DNA from: an uncultured Clostridia bacterium
GTDB taxonomy: Bacteria; Bacillota; Clostridia; UBA1381; UBA9506
Length of the DNA stretch: 39,947 nucleotides
NCBI GenBank assembly: GCA_944393605.1
Contig: CALYAO010000003.1
Location: forward strand, 1 to 39,947
Direction: 5' to 3'
Of this stretch, positions 1 through 8,739 are shown piece after piece. The position numbers and the translations under genes were made by a program. The notes under the pieces were generated by a model. It did not search any database. It saw only the letters and a program-made list of their open reading frames with translations, and was not told where the DNA came from. Every line of letters begins with the position of its first letter. The first letter of the stretch is position 1.

Positions 1-1
1 G

Positions 2-430
2 AAATGGAATTGCAAATATCATATAGTGTTTGCGCCGAAATATAGAAGGAAGGTGTTTTTCGAAGAAAAACGCCTTGAGATAAGGGAAATATTAAGGCAG
101 CTATGTCAATGGAAAGGTGTTGAAATAATAGAAGGAGAAATATGCCCAGATCATATACACATATTGGTGAGTATCCCGCCCAAAATGAGCGTTTCGGGAT
201 TTATGGGATATCTGAAAGGAAAAAGTGCCCTGTTAATATTTCAAAGATGGGGAAACATGAAGTTTGCATACCGAAATCGCGAATTTTGGTGCAAGGGATA
301 TTACGTTGACACCGTGGGGAAGAACACAAAGGCAATCAAAGAGTACATATCAGAACAATTAAAACGGGATAAGGAAAGTGAGCAAATCAGTCTGTTCGAC
401 CCACGGGACCCATTTATGGGTAGTAAGTAA
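2..430 (+). CDS. tnpA: IS200/IS605-family transposase TnpA (5' end outside window)
   Basis: This is a single-strand-specific Y1 (HUH) transposase of the IS200/IS605 group. The reading frame is open from base 2, where it already encodes KWNCKYHIVFAPKYRRK, the typical N-terminal block of the family. The true start therefore lies just left of the window, and the GTG at 26 is internal. The metal-binding HUH motif is seen as DHIHILV (His codons at 152 and 158). The probable nucleophilic tyrosine is in AIKEYISEQ (codon at 344). About 142 residues are visible, close to the usual full length of roughly 150. No tnpB-like partner follows, which fits a stand-alone IS200-type element. Whether the missing N-terminus is intact cannot be judged here. 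Confidence 0.93.
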   Translation, partial: KWNCKYHIVFAPKYRRKVFFEEKRLEIREILRQLCQWKGVEIIEGEICPDHIHILVSIPPKMSVSGFMGYLKGKSALLIFQRWGNMKFAYRNREFWCKGYYVDTVGKNTKAIKEYISEQLKRDKESEQISLFDPRDPFMGSK

Positions 431-442
431 CAGTCTGCATGG

Positions 443-531
443 CTGGCAGGCCAATCTAAAACGCACTTGTGCGTAGCCAGTAGTGGATAGGGCTATGCCC
501 GAAAATGAAATACCCCCCGTTTTACGGGGGG
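443..531 (+). repeat. Folded right flank of the IS200-type element
   Basis: Two foldable segments follow the transposase stop. The first has outer arms CTGGC (443-447) and GCCAG (476-480) enclosing a perfect hairpin ACGCAC-tt-GTGCGT (461-474). The second is a GC-rich hairpin, arms CCCCCCGT (513-520) and ACGGGGGG (524-531), followed by ATATTTATTT. IS200/IS605 elements have subterminal hairpins that TnpA recognises, so one of these may be the right-end hairpin and the other may act as a transcription terminator. The exact element end is not visible. Confidence 0.5.
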
Positions 532-651
532 ATATTTATTTGTGAAAACGCAGGATTTTCAATTTTCACAAAATTATCATAAACCTACCATGCCGCTGTC
601 ATGCGCCTATTCTATACTAGTGGCAATGGAAAACACAAGGAGGGTAATCCC

Positions 652-2691
652 ATGCTCACAAGGATCAAGCAAACAGCTCGTGCCATGTGGCACCGGACGG
701 ACAAAACACAAAAAAAGCAAAGGAAAAAACGCCCCAAGTGGGTGCGCAATACCATCATTGTGGCGCTGATCGTCGCCGTGGGCGGCGGCGGGACGCTGGC
801 GTGGTTTCAAAGCTTGGCAAAGCCCGTGAGCGCAACGCAGCAGACGGCGCTCGTGACGCGGGGAAGCATCACCAAGTCCATCGAGGGCAGCGGCACCATT
901 GAGGCCATCGAACAGTATGAGGTGACGTCCCTGGTCAAGGGGGAGATCTTGGCGGACTATTTTGAGGAAGGCCAGGAGATTGAGCAGGGCGCGCTCATGT
1001 ATGAGATTGATACCACCGACCTGACCAATTCCATCCAGCAGGCCAATGCCAATTTGGAAAAGGCACAGCTGTCCTATGAAGAGAGCGTAAAAGCGCTGGA
1101 AAACCTCACCGTGACGGCGCCCGTGACGGGCGTTGTGCAGGAGCTATACATAAAAGAGGGGGACAATGTGCAGAGCGGTGCACAGGTCGCGGAAATCATC
1201 AATACGGAGCAAATGCTGCTCACCATTGACTTCCTTGCGGCTGACGCCCAGCATCTCTATGTGGGTGCACCAGCGGAGGTGACGCTGGAGAATTCCTTTA
1301 CCACACTGACGGGCTCGGTCAGCAAGGTGGCGTCGGGCGCTTTGGCCAACAGCGAAGGCGTCCAGGTGAGCAGTGTGGAAATCTTGGTTGATAATCCGGG
1401 CGGCATTTTACCCGACAGCCGGGCGACGGCAGTGGTTGCGGGATATGCATGCAACAGTGCGGGCACGTTCTCCTATTCGGAGCAGCAGACAGTGCTCACC
1501 AAGGCGTCGGGGGAAGTGACGGGTCTTACCATCACCAAGGGGGACCAGGTAAACCGGGGGGATGTGCTTTTGCAGCTGGACAGCGAGAGCACGGTTAACA
1601 GCGTGCGGCAAAATGAGCTCTCGCTGGAACAGTCCCGCTTGAGCCTCCAAAACACCAATGACCAGCTGGATGACTACCGGATTACCGCCCCCATCTCGGG
1701 CAAGGTGATTCAAAAAACCTCCAAAACCGGGGATAAGCTGGACAACACCAATTCCAATACCGTCATGGCGATCATTGCAGACCTGTCAACCCTGGTCTTT
1801 GAGATCAGTGTGGATGAGCTGGATATCGCGAGCATCCAAGAAGGCCAGACCGTGCAGGTGACGGCGGATGCGCTGGAGGGCCAGGTGTTTACGGGCTACG
1901 TGGATAACGTCAGCATTGTGGGAACCTCCACCAACGGCGTCACCTCCTACCCCGTCAAAGTGGTGTTGGATCAGGCCAACAGCGAGGGGCTCATCCCTGG
2001 CATGAACGTAAGTGCCAGCATTGTGATTGACTCCCGGGAGGATGTGCTGCGTGTGCCGCTGTCGGCCGTGCGGCGCGGGAATTTGGTAATTGCCAAGACG
2101 GATGCCGCATCGTCAGACGAGGCACAGGCGGACGATACGACTGCCCGCCAGGATGGTGCATGGATGGCAGGCGGACCGTCGGGCGGGGATATGCAGTTGG
2201 GTGAGATGCCCGAGGGCGCGCCCGAAGGCATGCCAGAAGGCGGTATGCTGCCCGCGGGAGACGCGGGTGACACGGCGCCGGCAGGGGAATCGCAGGAAGC
2301 GCCGTCCGCACAGGAGAGCATGGCGCCGTCGGATGCTGCATCCTCTTCGGATGCGTCTGCGGACACTGGCACATCGGGTGCAGCGAGTGACGCTGCCAGG
2401 GAGCGGCTAACCGACGAAGTTCCCAGCGGCTATACGGTGGTCCAGGTGGAAACGGGTCTGTCAGACGACAACTTCATTGAGATCACCAGCGGGCTGTCCG
2501 AAGGGGACACCGTGCTCCTGCCCGACGTTTCGGCATCTGCTACCAGCGAAGAAGGCATGCAGGGTGGCATGATGGGCATGGGCGGCGGTATGCCTGGCGG
2601 TGGTATGCCCGGCGGCGGAGGCGGCGGTATGCCTGGCGGCGGAGGCGGCGGTATGCCTGGCGGCGGGGGCGGTGCACCTGCCGGCAGATAG
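652..2691 (+). CDS. Membrane fusion protein (HlyD/MacA/YknX-type) of an ABC exporter
   Basis: This is a periplasmic-adaptor-type protein anchored in the membrane of a Gram-positive cell, 679 aa. The ATG at 652 has AAGGAGGG eight bases upstream, so an earlier in-frame ATG at 601 is unlikely. A basic N-terminus is followed by one transmembrane helix (about residues 32-52). Two lipoyl/hairpin-type modules follow, each with a 'TAPVTGVV' or 'TAPISGKV' half-motif, and then a beta-barrel region ending near LRVPLSAVRRG. After that come a low-complexity Pro/Glu/Met/Ala-rich insert (about residues 485-600), a last short beta segment, and a Gly/Met/Pro-rich tail. It is followed 30 bp later by the ATPase gene. 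B. subtilis YknX is a known relative in a YknXYZ system, but the substrate here is unknown. Confidence 0.9.
   Translation: MLTRIKQTARAMWHRTDKTQKKQRKKRPKWVRNTIIVALIVAVGGGGTLAWFQSLAKPVSATQQTALVTRGSITKSIEGSGTIEAIEQYEVTSLVKGEILADYFEEGQEIEQGALMYEIDTTDLTNSIQQANANLEKAQLSYEESVKALENLTVTAPVTGVVQELYIKEGDNVQSGAQVAEIINTEQMLLTIDFLAADAQHLYVGAPAEVTLENSFTTLTGSVSKVASGALANSEGVQVSSVEILVDNPGGILPDSRATAVVAGYACNSAGTFSYSEQQTVLTKASGEVTGLTITKGDQVNRGDVLLQLDSESTVNSVRQNELSLEQSRLSLQNTNDQLDDYRITAPISGKVIQKTSKTGDKLDNTNSNTVMAIIADLSTLVFEISVDELDIASIQEGQTVQVTADALEGQVFTGYVDNVSIVGTSTNGVTSYPVKVVLDQANSEGLIPGMNVSASIVIDSREDVLRVPLSAVRRGNLVIAKTDAASSDEAQADDTTARQDGAWMAGGPSGGDMQLGEMPEGAPEGMPEGGMLPAGDAGDTAPAGESQEAPSAQESMAPSDAASSSDASADTGTSGAASDAARERLTDEVPSGYTVVQVETGLSDDNFIEITSGLSEGDTVLLPDVSASATSEEGMQGGMMGMGGGMPGGGMPGGGGGGMPGGGGGGMPGGGGGAPAGR
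2580..2688 (+). repeat. In-frame tandem repeat coding a GGMPGGGG tail
   Basis: The last part of the membrane fusion protein gene is a tandem array of a 24-bp unit coding GGGGGGMP-like octapeptides, with shorter GGGMP units at its left edge. The period is a multiple of three, so changes in copy number keep the frame. The encoded tail should be flexible and outside the membrane. Confidence 0.85.
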
Positions 2692-2721
2692 CACAGCTAC
2701 ATACCGCACAAGGAGGCTTCT

Positions 2722-3429
2722 ATGATCGAATTGACGGATATCTATAAAATCTATACCGACGGCGACAGTGAAATCCATGCGTTAGATGGCATCTCGCTTC
2801 GGGTGGAGCGGGGGGAGTTTGTCGCCATCGTGGGCGCTTCGGGCTCGGGCAAATCCACCTGTATGAACATTGTTGGGTGCCTGGACGTTCCCACTTCAGG
2901 ACGGTATTGCTTAAACGGCACCGATGTGAGCACCATGGGGGAATATGAGCTGGCGCACATCCGCAACAAGGAGCTGGGGTTCGTGTTCCAGCAGTATAAC
3001 CTGATTCCCAAACTGACCGTCCAGGAAAACGTCGAACTTCCATTGGTATACCGGGGGATCAAGCCTGCGAAGCGGCAGGAGCTGGCCATGGCCGCCTTGG
3101 AACGGGTGGGCCTTGGGGATCGAAGCAACAAGCTCCCCAGCCAGCTGTCGGGCGGGCAGCAGCAGCGGGTGTCCATCGCACGTGCGCTGGCGGGGCAGCC
3201 GCCCGTCATCCTGGCGGATGAGCCCACGGGAGCATTGGACTCCCATACGGGCCGGGAGGTGCTCACCTTCCTCAAAAAGCTTAACAGAGAGGGGACCACC
3301 ATCGTGCTGATCACCCACGACAACAGCATTGCGGCGGAGCTTCCGCGCGTGGTGCGTATTCAGGACGGGAAGATCCTGTCCGACACGCCCAACCCGGCCG
3401 CGACAGGCCTTGGGGAGGTGGCGGGCTGA
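2722..3429 (+). CDS. ABC transporter ATP-binding protein (MacB/LolD/YknY type)
   Basis: This is the ATPase subunit that powers the adjacent permease, 235 aa. Walker A is GASGSGKST (residues 38-46), the signature is [15 protein letters not shown], and Walker B is [14 protein letters not shown]-loop ([10 protein letters not shown]) and an H-loop (VLITHD) are present, so the domain looks complete and catalytically competent. AAGGAGG stands just upstream of the ATG. The stop overlaps the permease start by one base (TGATG at 3427-3431), indicating translational coupling. The family exports peptides, lipoproteins or antibiotics, and nothing in the sequence fixes the substrate. Confidence 0.95.
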   Translation: MIELTDIYKIYTDGDSEIHALDGISLRVERGEFVAIVGASGSGKSTCMNIVGCLDVPTSGRYCLNGTDVSTMGEYELAHIRNKELGFVFQQYNLIPKLTVQENVELPLVYRGIKPAKRQELAMAALERVGLGDRSNKLPSQLSGGQQQRVSIARALAGQPPVILADEPTGALDSHTGREVLTFLKKLNREGTTIVLITHDNSIAAELPRVVRIQDGKILSDTPNPAATGLGEVAG

Positions 3430-4607
3430 TGGATATCAAACAGGCATTCCGCTTGGCGGTGAAAAGCCTTTTGGGGAGCAAGATGCGCTCCTTTCTCACC
3501 ATGCTGGGCATCATTATCGGGGTCGGGTCGGTCATCGTATTGGTGAGCCTGGTCAACGGCATGAGCCAGGACATGGTATCCACGTTTGAGAGCATGGGGA
3601 CCAACCTCATCAGCGTGACCGTCATGGGCCGGGGGGGCAACCGGACGGTCACGCCCGACGAGATGCAGACGCTGGTGGACGAGAATCCGGATACCATTGG
3701 CGCCATGTCCCCGAGCATCAGCATTTCGGGCGCCACGGTAAAATATAGCAGCGATAATGTGACGGCGAGCTGTGTGGGCGTCAATGAGTTCTATGGCGAG
3801 GTCAACAATGCCGCTGTGGCTGAGGGCCGTGCTATCGCCTATATGGACGTGGAACAGCGGGCACGCAACTGTGTGATCGGCACCTATTTGGTCAACGAGC
3901 TGTTTGCGGGCGCTGACCCGCTGGGGGAAACCATCCGTATCAACGGGGAAAGCTTCCAGGTGGTAGGCGTGCTGGAGGAGACACAAGGGGGCGAAGAGGG
4001 GTCGGAGGATGCCACTGTCCTGATCCCATACACCGTAGCGCAGCGGCTGTCTCAGACCTTTATGGTGTCCAGCTACAGCTTTTCGGCCAAAAACAAGGAC
4101 ACCGTGGATGCTGCTATGGATATCATTGACAGCTTTTTGCTTCAAAAATTCAGCAGCTCGGATGCATACCGCGTATTCAATCAGGCGGATGCACTCACAC
4201 AGGTGAATGAACTGACGGGCACCATGACCTTGGTGCTGGTGGGTGTCGCGGGCATCTCGCTTCTGGTGGGCGGCATTGGCATTATGAACATCATGCTGGT
4301 ATCCGTGACTGAGCGGACGCGGGAGATCGGGGTTCGCAAATCCCTGGGTGCAACGCCGTGGGATATCTTAAGCCAGTTTGTCGTGGAGGCCATCACGACC
4401 AGCTCGGTGGGCGGCATCATTGGGATTCTATTTGGCATCGCTGCCGCCTATCTCGCGGCAGCCCTCATGCAGATGAGTGTTGCAATCTCTCTGCCGGCCA
4501 TTCTCATTGCATTTTCGGTGTCGGCAATCATTGGCGTCACGTTTGGATTCTTTCCCGCACGCAAGGCGTCAAAGCTCAATCCCATTGAGGCGCTGCGGTA
4601 TGATTAA
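3429..4607 (+). CDS. ABC transporter permease, MacB/FtsX type
   Basis: This is the membrane subunit of the exporter, 392 aa, with the classical MacB/FtsX layout. A first transmembrane helix (about residues 21-43, LTMLGIIIGVGSVIVLVSLV) is followed by an extracytoplasmic MacB-PCD-like domain of about 200 residues. Three C-terminal helices follow, with the conserved cytoplasmic stretch ERTREIGVRKSLGAT between the first two. The protein ends in the characteristic PARKASKLNPIEALRYD. With the upstream fusion protein and ATPase it forms a three-part system resembling B. subtilis YknXYZ. Gram-positive hosts lack an outer-membrane channel, so the fusion protein must serve another purpose than in MacAB-TolC. 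Confidence 0.93.
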   Translation: MDIKQAFRLAVKSLLGSKMRSFLTMLGIIIGVGSVIVLVSLVNGMSQDMVSTFESMGTNLISVTVMGRGGNRTVTPDEMQTLVDENPDTIGAMSPSISISGATVKYSSDNVTASCVGVNEFYGEVNNAAVAEGRAIAYMDVEQRARNCVIGTYLVNELFAGADPLGETIRINGESFQVVGVLEETQGGEEGSEDATVLIPYTVAQRLSQTFMVSSYSFSAKNKDTVDAAMDIIDSFLLQKFSSSDAYRVFNQADALTQVNELTGTMTLVLVGVAGISLLVGGIGIMNIMLVSVTERTREIGVRKSLGATPWDILSQFVVEAITTSSVGGIIGILFGIAAAYLAAALMQMSVAISLPAILIAFSVSAIIGVTFGFFPARKASKLNPIEALRYD

Positions 4608-4641
4608 GAGGCAAATCGGAGAGAAAGGAAGGAAGCTTACA

Positions 4642-7143
4642 ATGGCAAAACGAATGCTTATATGCATGCTTGCATGCCTGATGATCGGCCTTTGGGCACC
4701 CAATGTGGGTGCGGAGGCGGCGGATACCGATGCGATGGTGCAATTGGTGTCCGCGCTGGGTATCATGGAGGGGGACGGGGATGGCAATTTCCGGCTGGAG
4801 GACAACGTTACCCGGGCGGAATTCACCAAAGTGGCCATTGCGGCCTCTGAGTACCGCAATGCGGTCCCGGCAGGGCTGATGGTTTCCCCCTTCGCGGATG
4901 TGTCTTACACCCACTGGGCGGCACCCTATATCAAGCTGGCTTCCGCAAATGGGCTGGTGACGGGGTATGTGGATTCCACTTTCCGACCCGATGCGGATGT
5001 GACCTATGCGGAGGCGGTGACCGTCGTGCTGCGGCTGCTTGGGTACACGGATGACGATTTCGGGGATTCGTGGCCCTATGGGCAGGTTGGGCTGGCAAGC
5101 GGTCTGGGTCTGTCCGACGGGATTTACAAGACCGCCGGCGAGACTATGACGCGCGGAGACGTGCTGCAGCTCATATACAACCTGCTTGACACCAAGCCAA
5201 AGGGCGCTACGACGGAGTATATCTCGGAGTTTGACTGCATCGTCACGGAGAATGTCATCCTGATTGCGACTGCTGCGGAGGATGCTTCTGTGGGGAGCGG
5301 CAAGGTCTATACCTCCGCCGGCACCTACAAGATCGGAGATGGCTTTGACAGTTCGGATATCGGCCGTACGGGGGATTTGGTGCTCATCAATGGGGATGAG
5401 GTGCTCTACTTCCGGCCCGATGACCAGACCATCACCTCCTATACGGTGGATACGGTCTTGGGAGCGGATTTGGTGCTGGACGGCAAGATGCCCGGCTTCG
5501 ATGAGAATCTGACCGTATACTATAAGACGGAAAAAACCACGTATAGCAATATGGCGAGTGTTGCCAATGAAGGCGCGCGGTTTGTGACCTATGCGGACAG
5601 CAATGGCGTCCTGGATTATGCCTTTTTGCTGGAGAATGACGGGGAATCGGTGGATGTCACCGACCTGGAGCGGTATGTGGTATACACGCACCTTGGCAAT
5701 GCCATTTTGGCCTATTCGGACGGGGCGCTCATCGAGCTGCCCGTGACGGACAGCACACCCGCCTATCAGGATTCACAGCGGTCGACGTACAGTGCCGTCA
5801 AGGATTCCCTTGTGATGGGAGATATTGTCTATGTGAAGCGGGACGGCAAGGGCGACATTGACTACATCAGCGTGGAAGAGGGCAGTGTGGAAGGGCCCAT
5901 CACGGTGACAGACAGCAATTGGTATGCCTCCTTTGGGGATATCACCAACATGACAATCCTGCGGGATGGTCAAAAGGTGGCCGCGGATGCACTGCAGGTG
6001 AATGACATCGCTTACTACTCTGCGGATCTTGGCATGATACTGGCATATTCCAAGAAGGTCACGGGCATTTATACCGGCGCATCCCCCAATAAAGACCTGC
6101 CTGAGAGCGTTACAGTATCGGGTACGGAGTACGCCATTGAGGGCATAGAGGCCTATAGCAAGCTGTGTTCGGGCGGCACGTTTGCCTTTGGGGACACGGT
6201 CACACTGCTTCTGGGCCGGGATGGGGGAGTCGCAGATGTGATTTCTCCGGGAAGCAGCGGCAGCAGTGAGGTGGTCTATGGCTACCTCACGGATGCAGGC
6301 AAAAAGACCTTCACGGATGCCTATGGTGAGCCCTACAGCGCCTACTATGTGACGGTGGTGCAGCCTGACGGCAGCAGCTATGAATATATCGCGAAGACGG
6401 ACTACAGCACGCATCTGTCCCGGGTGGTGAAGGTGGCCTTTACGGACGGTGTGGCGCAGGTGACCTGGCAAAATCAGACAAAGGCACTGTCGGGTTTGGT
6501 GGATGCTGCGGGCCGGAGCATTGGCAGCACAGCAGTTGCGGATACGATACAGATTCTCGACGTCGGTACACAGGATAGTACCGAAACGCCCATCTATGCG
6601 ACGACGTATCTCCAGCGGCTGGATGGGGTTACCTTAAGCAGTGACTCTGTATTGTTTTACACCCAAAACAGTGAGGGTGAAGTGGATACCCTATTTTTGA
6701 ACAATGTGACGGGGGATGCCTTCTCCTATGGACTGGTGACTGCGGCGTCCAGCCGGTCAAGCGACATGTCAGCCAGTGGGAGCTACACCATTGACGTGGG
6801 CGGGACGGTCCAATCCATCTCCACCAATGCCGCCTATTCGGTGTACCGGGGCAATGCCGTGCAGCTCAGCATCCAGGGCGGGCAGGTGGACACCTTGCTG
6901 GCCCTCACGGAGCTCTCCGAAAAGGTGACAAACCTCACCGAAACTTACCTGGAGACCAGCGAAGACACATATTTGCTCAGTGATTCCGTGGCGGTGTATG
7001 AAAGAACAGCAGATTATAAATACCTATATACGCCCCTCAGCGAAATCATCGGTACGCTGGACACGGGTCGGCTTACGGCCTACTATGACAAACCCCAATC
7101 GCGGGGTGGGCGGATTCGGATCCTTGTTTATACCGAATCGTAA
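4642..7143 (+). CDS. S-layer homology (SLH) domain surface protein with large uncharacterised C-terminus
   Basis: This is a secreted protein of 833 aa. The start at 4642 gives a clean signal peptide (about residues 1-24, ending GAEA) and is preceded by AAGGAAGG. The longer open frame runs back into the permease gene and is rejected. SLH-like units lie at about residues 31-68, 82-135 (FADVSYTHWAAPYIKLA...GYVDSTFRPDADVTYAEA) and 150-185, which would bind secondary cell-wall polymer. The remaining roughly 640 residues are rich in Thr, Ser, Asp and Tyr with repeated beta-type segments and match nothing I recognise. It lies 34 bp after the permease, so it is probably in the same transcript. Its function is unknown, perhaps a cell-surface partner or cargo of the exporter (inference). 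Confidence 0.85.
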   Translation: MAKRMLICMLACLMIGLWAPNVGAEAADTDAMVQLVSALGIMEGDGDGNFRLEDNVTRAEFTKVAIAASEYRNAVPAGLMVSPFADVSYTHWAAPYIKLASANGLVTGYVDSTFRPDADVTYAEAVTVVLRLLGYTDDDFGDSWPYGQVGLASGLGLSDGIYKTAGETMTRGDVLQLIYNLLDTKPKGATTEYISEFDCIVTENVILIATAAEDASVGSGKVYTSAGTYKIGDGFDSSDIGRTGDLVLINGDEVLYFRPDDQTITSYTVDTVLGADLVLDGKMPGFDENLTVYYKTEKTTYSNMASVANEGARFVTYADSNGVLDYAFLLENDGESVDVTDLERYVVYTHLGNAILAYSDGALIELPVTDSTPAYQDSQRSTYSAVKDSLVMGDIVYVKRDGKGDIDYISVEEGSVEGPITVTDSNWYASFGDITNMTILRDGQKVAADALQVNDIAYYSADLGMILAYSKKVTGIYTGASPNKDLPESVTVSGTEYAIEGIEAYSKLCSGGTFAFGDTVTLLLGRDGGVADVISPGSSGSSEVVYGYLTDAGKKTFTDAYGEPYSAYYVTVVQPDGSSYEYIAKTDYSTHLSRVVKVAFTDGVAQVTWQNQTKALSGLVDAAGRSIGSTAVADTIQILDVGTQDSTETPIYATTYLQRLDGVTLSSDSVLFYTQNSEGEVDTLFLNNVTGDAFSYGLVTAASSRSSDMSASGSYTIDVGGTVQSISTNAAYSVYRGNAVQLSIQGGQVDTLLALTELSEKVTNLTETYLETSEDTYLLSDSVAVYERTADYKYLYTPLSEIIGTLDTGRLTAYYDKPQSRGGRIRILVYTES

Positions 7144-7186
7144 AAACGATTGCTTTCCTTTTCTAAATAGAATTCCCCCCAAAAAA

Positions 7187-7215
7187 ACGCCATGCGACTG
7201 CATGGCGTTTTTTTT
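7187..7215. terminator. Bidirectional intrinsic terminator
   Basis: A perfect 9-bp stem, ACGCCATGC (7187-7195) and GCATGGCGT (7200-7208), has loop GACT. An A-run precedes it and a T-run follows, so it can stop transcripts on both strands. It sits between the SLH gene and the convergent antiporter gene. Confidence 0.92.
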
Positions 7216-7326
7216 GTATTTGGTGTACCACGGCGGCTGGCAAACAATGCGCTGTTCATGCAAGGCCGCTGCTGAAACCGTGCACAACCATCTAAACGGC
7301 ACTGTGCTCCAGCCATTTCCGGCAGT

Positions 7327-8571
7327 CTAATCCTCCCGTTCGGCGGTTAACTGGGAGGCCGTCCCAGCTGGCATTGCTGCGGCCTGTGCCGCGGCCAGCG
7401 CATCCTCTTTCCGGTACAGAAGCTTGAGGAAGATGGGGGTCACCATGGAGGAGACGATCACCATTAAGATCACCGCTGTAAAGTAAGCTGGATTCATGAG
7501 CCCGGCGGCAAAGCCCTTTTGCGCCACAATCAGCGCAACCTCACCTCGCGACATCATGCCGACACCTACGATAAGGGATTCGTGCATGGTAAATCGACAC
7601 AGCTTCGCACCCAATCCACATCCGACAATTTTTGCAAGCAGCGCAACGAGAATGTAAACAGCAGTAAAGGCAAACAGGGTGGCAGTTAGGCCATTCACCT
7701 GCGTTTTGAGTCCGATGCTGGTAAAGAAAATGGGGCTGAAAATCATATAGGAATTGATGTCGATCTTTTGCACGATATAGTCAGAGGAACGCGCATTGCA
7801 CATGACAATTCCTGCGACATAAGCGCCTGTGATGTCTGCAATGCCAAAGAACTGTTCCGCCACATATGCCATCAGCAGGCAAAGTGCAAAGCCGTAAATG
7901 GGAACCCGGCGTTTGTGGGGATATTTTTTGTCAAAATATTTGAACAACCGATTGATCACAAAGCCCACAACCGTAAATACCGCAAAGAATGCAACGGTGG
8001 ACAGAATGACCTGCACGGGGCTGCTGGAGGGGTCTTTGAACCCGATCACAAATGTCAGCAGCACAATGCCGATGATGTCGTCGATGATGGCGGCGCTTAA
8101 GATCGCCGTTCCCACCTTGCCGCGCAGATGCCCCAGTTCACGAAGCGTTTCAACCGTGATGCTGACGGAGGTTGCCGTAATAATCACGCCCATAAAGATG
8201 GCCTGCATGGACCCTTCGGTTCCTAGGGGTGCAAATCCTCCTTCAAACAAGGAAAATACAACATACCCGCCAATGAGGGGCACAATCACGCCCAATGTTG
8301 CGATGAGCAACGCGGCTGGCCCGGTACTTTTGAGCTCCTTGATGTCCGTTTCCAGGCCTGCAGTGAACATCAGCATGATGACGCCAATTTCCGCCATCTT
8401 TGTTAAAAATTCACTTTCCTCAACGAGCCCCAACAAGTTGGGGCCGATGATAAGCCCGGCAACCAGCATACCGACAACCTGTGGCAGCCGTATCTTGCGA
8501 AAAAGAAGACCGAACAGCTTGGCCGCAATCAAGATAATTGCGAGATCCAGAAAAAAATGATAGGATTCCAT
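7327..8571 (-). CDS. CPA2-family cation/proton antiporter (Kef/NapA type)
   Basis: This is a membrane antiporter of 414 aa with about 12 hydrophobic helices and no C-terminal RCK/TrkA domain. Typical CPA2 segments are RLPQVVGMLVAGLIIGPNLLG near the N-terminus, EIGVIMLMFTAGLETD, and AAIIDDIIGIVLL, which carries the paired Asp residues of the ion-binding site. A helix containing MMSRGEVALIVA lies near the C-terminus. The start at 8571 has GAGGTGA upstream. It is probably monocistronic, ending at the shared terminator. The family exchanges Na+ or K+ for H+, and the ion cannot be told from sequence. Confidence 0.92.
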   Translation of the reverse strand: MESYHFFLDLAIILIAAKLFGLLFRKIRLPQVVGMLVAGLIIGPNLLGLVEESEFLTKMAEIGVIMLMFTAGLETDIKELKSTGPAALLIATLGVIVPLIGGYVVFSLFEGGFAPLGTEGSMQAIFMGVIITATSVSITVETLRELGHLRGKVGTAILSAAIIDDIIGIVLLTFVIGFKDPSSSPVQVILSTVAFFAVFTVVGFVINRLFKYFDKKYPHKRRVPIYGFALCLLMAYVAEQFFGIADITGAYVAGIVMCNARSSDYIVQKIDINSYMIFSPIFFTSIGLKTQVNGLTATLFAFTAVYILVALLAKIVGCGLGAKLCRFTMHESLIVGVGMMSRGEVALIVAQKGFAAGLMNPAYFTAVILMVIVSSMVTPIFLKLLYRKEDALAAAQAAAMPAGTASQLTAERED

Positions 8572-8739
8572 GGGATTGTGTCACCTCGTCTTAAAAATGT
8601 GGGCCAGAGCCCGATGAACAATCCGTGGCTTTATTTGATGAAAGTCACAGAACTAACAAATTATGATACTTTTGCAAAAAAAGCACTAAACTTTATTATA
8701 TCATTTATGCAGTACCATTGCAAGAGGTGATTGAAAAAA

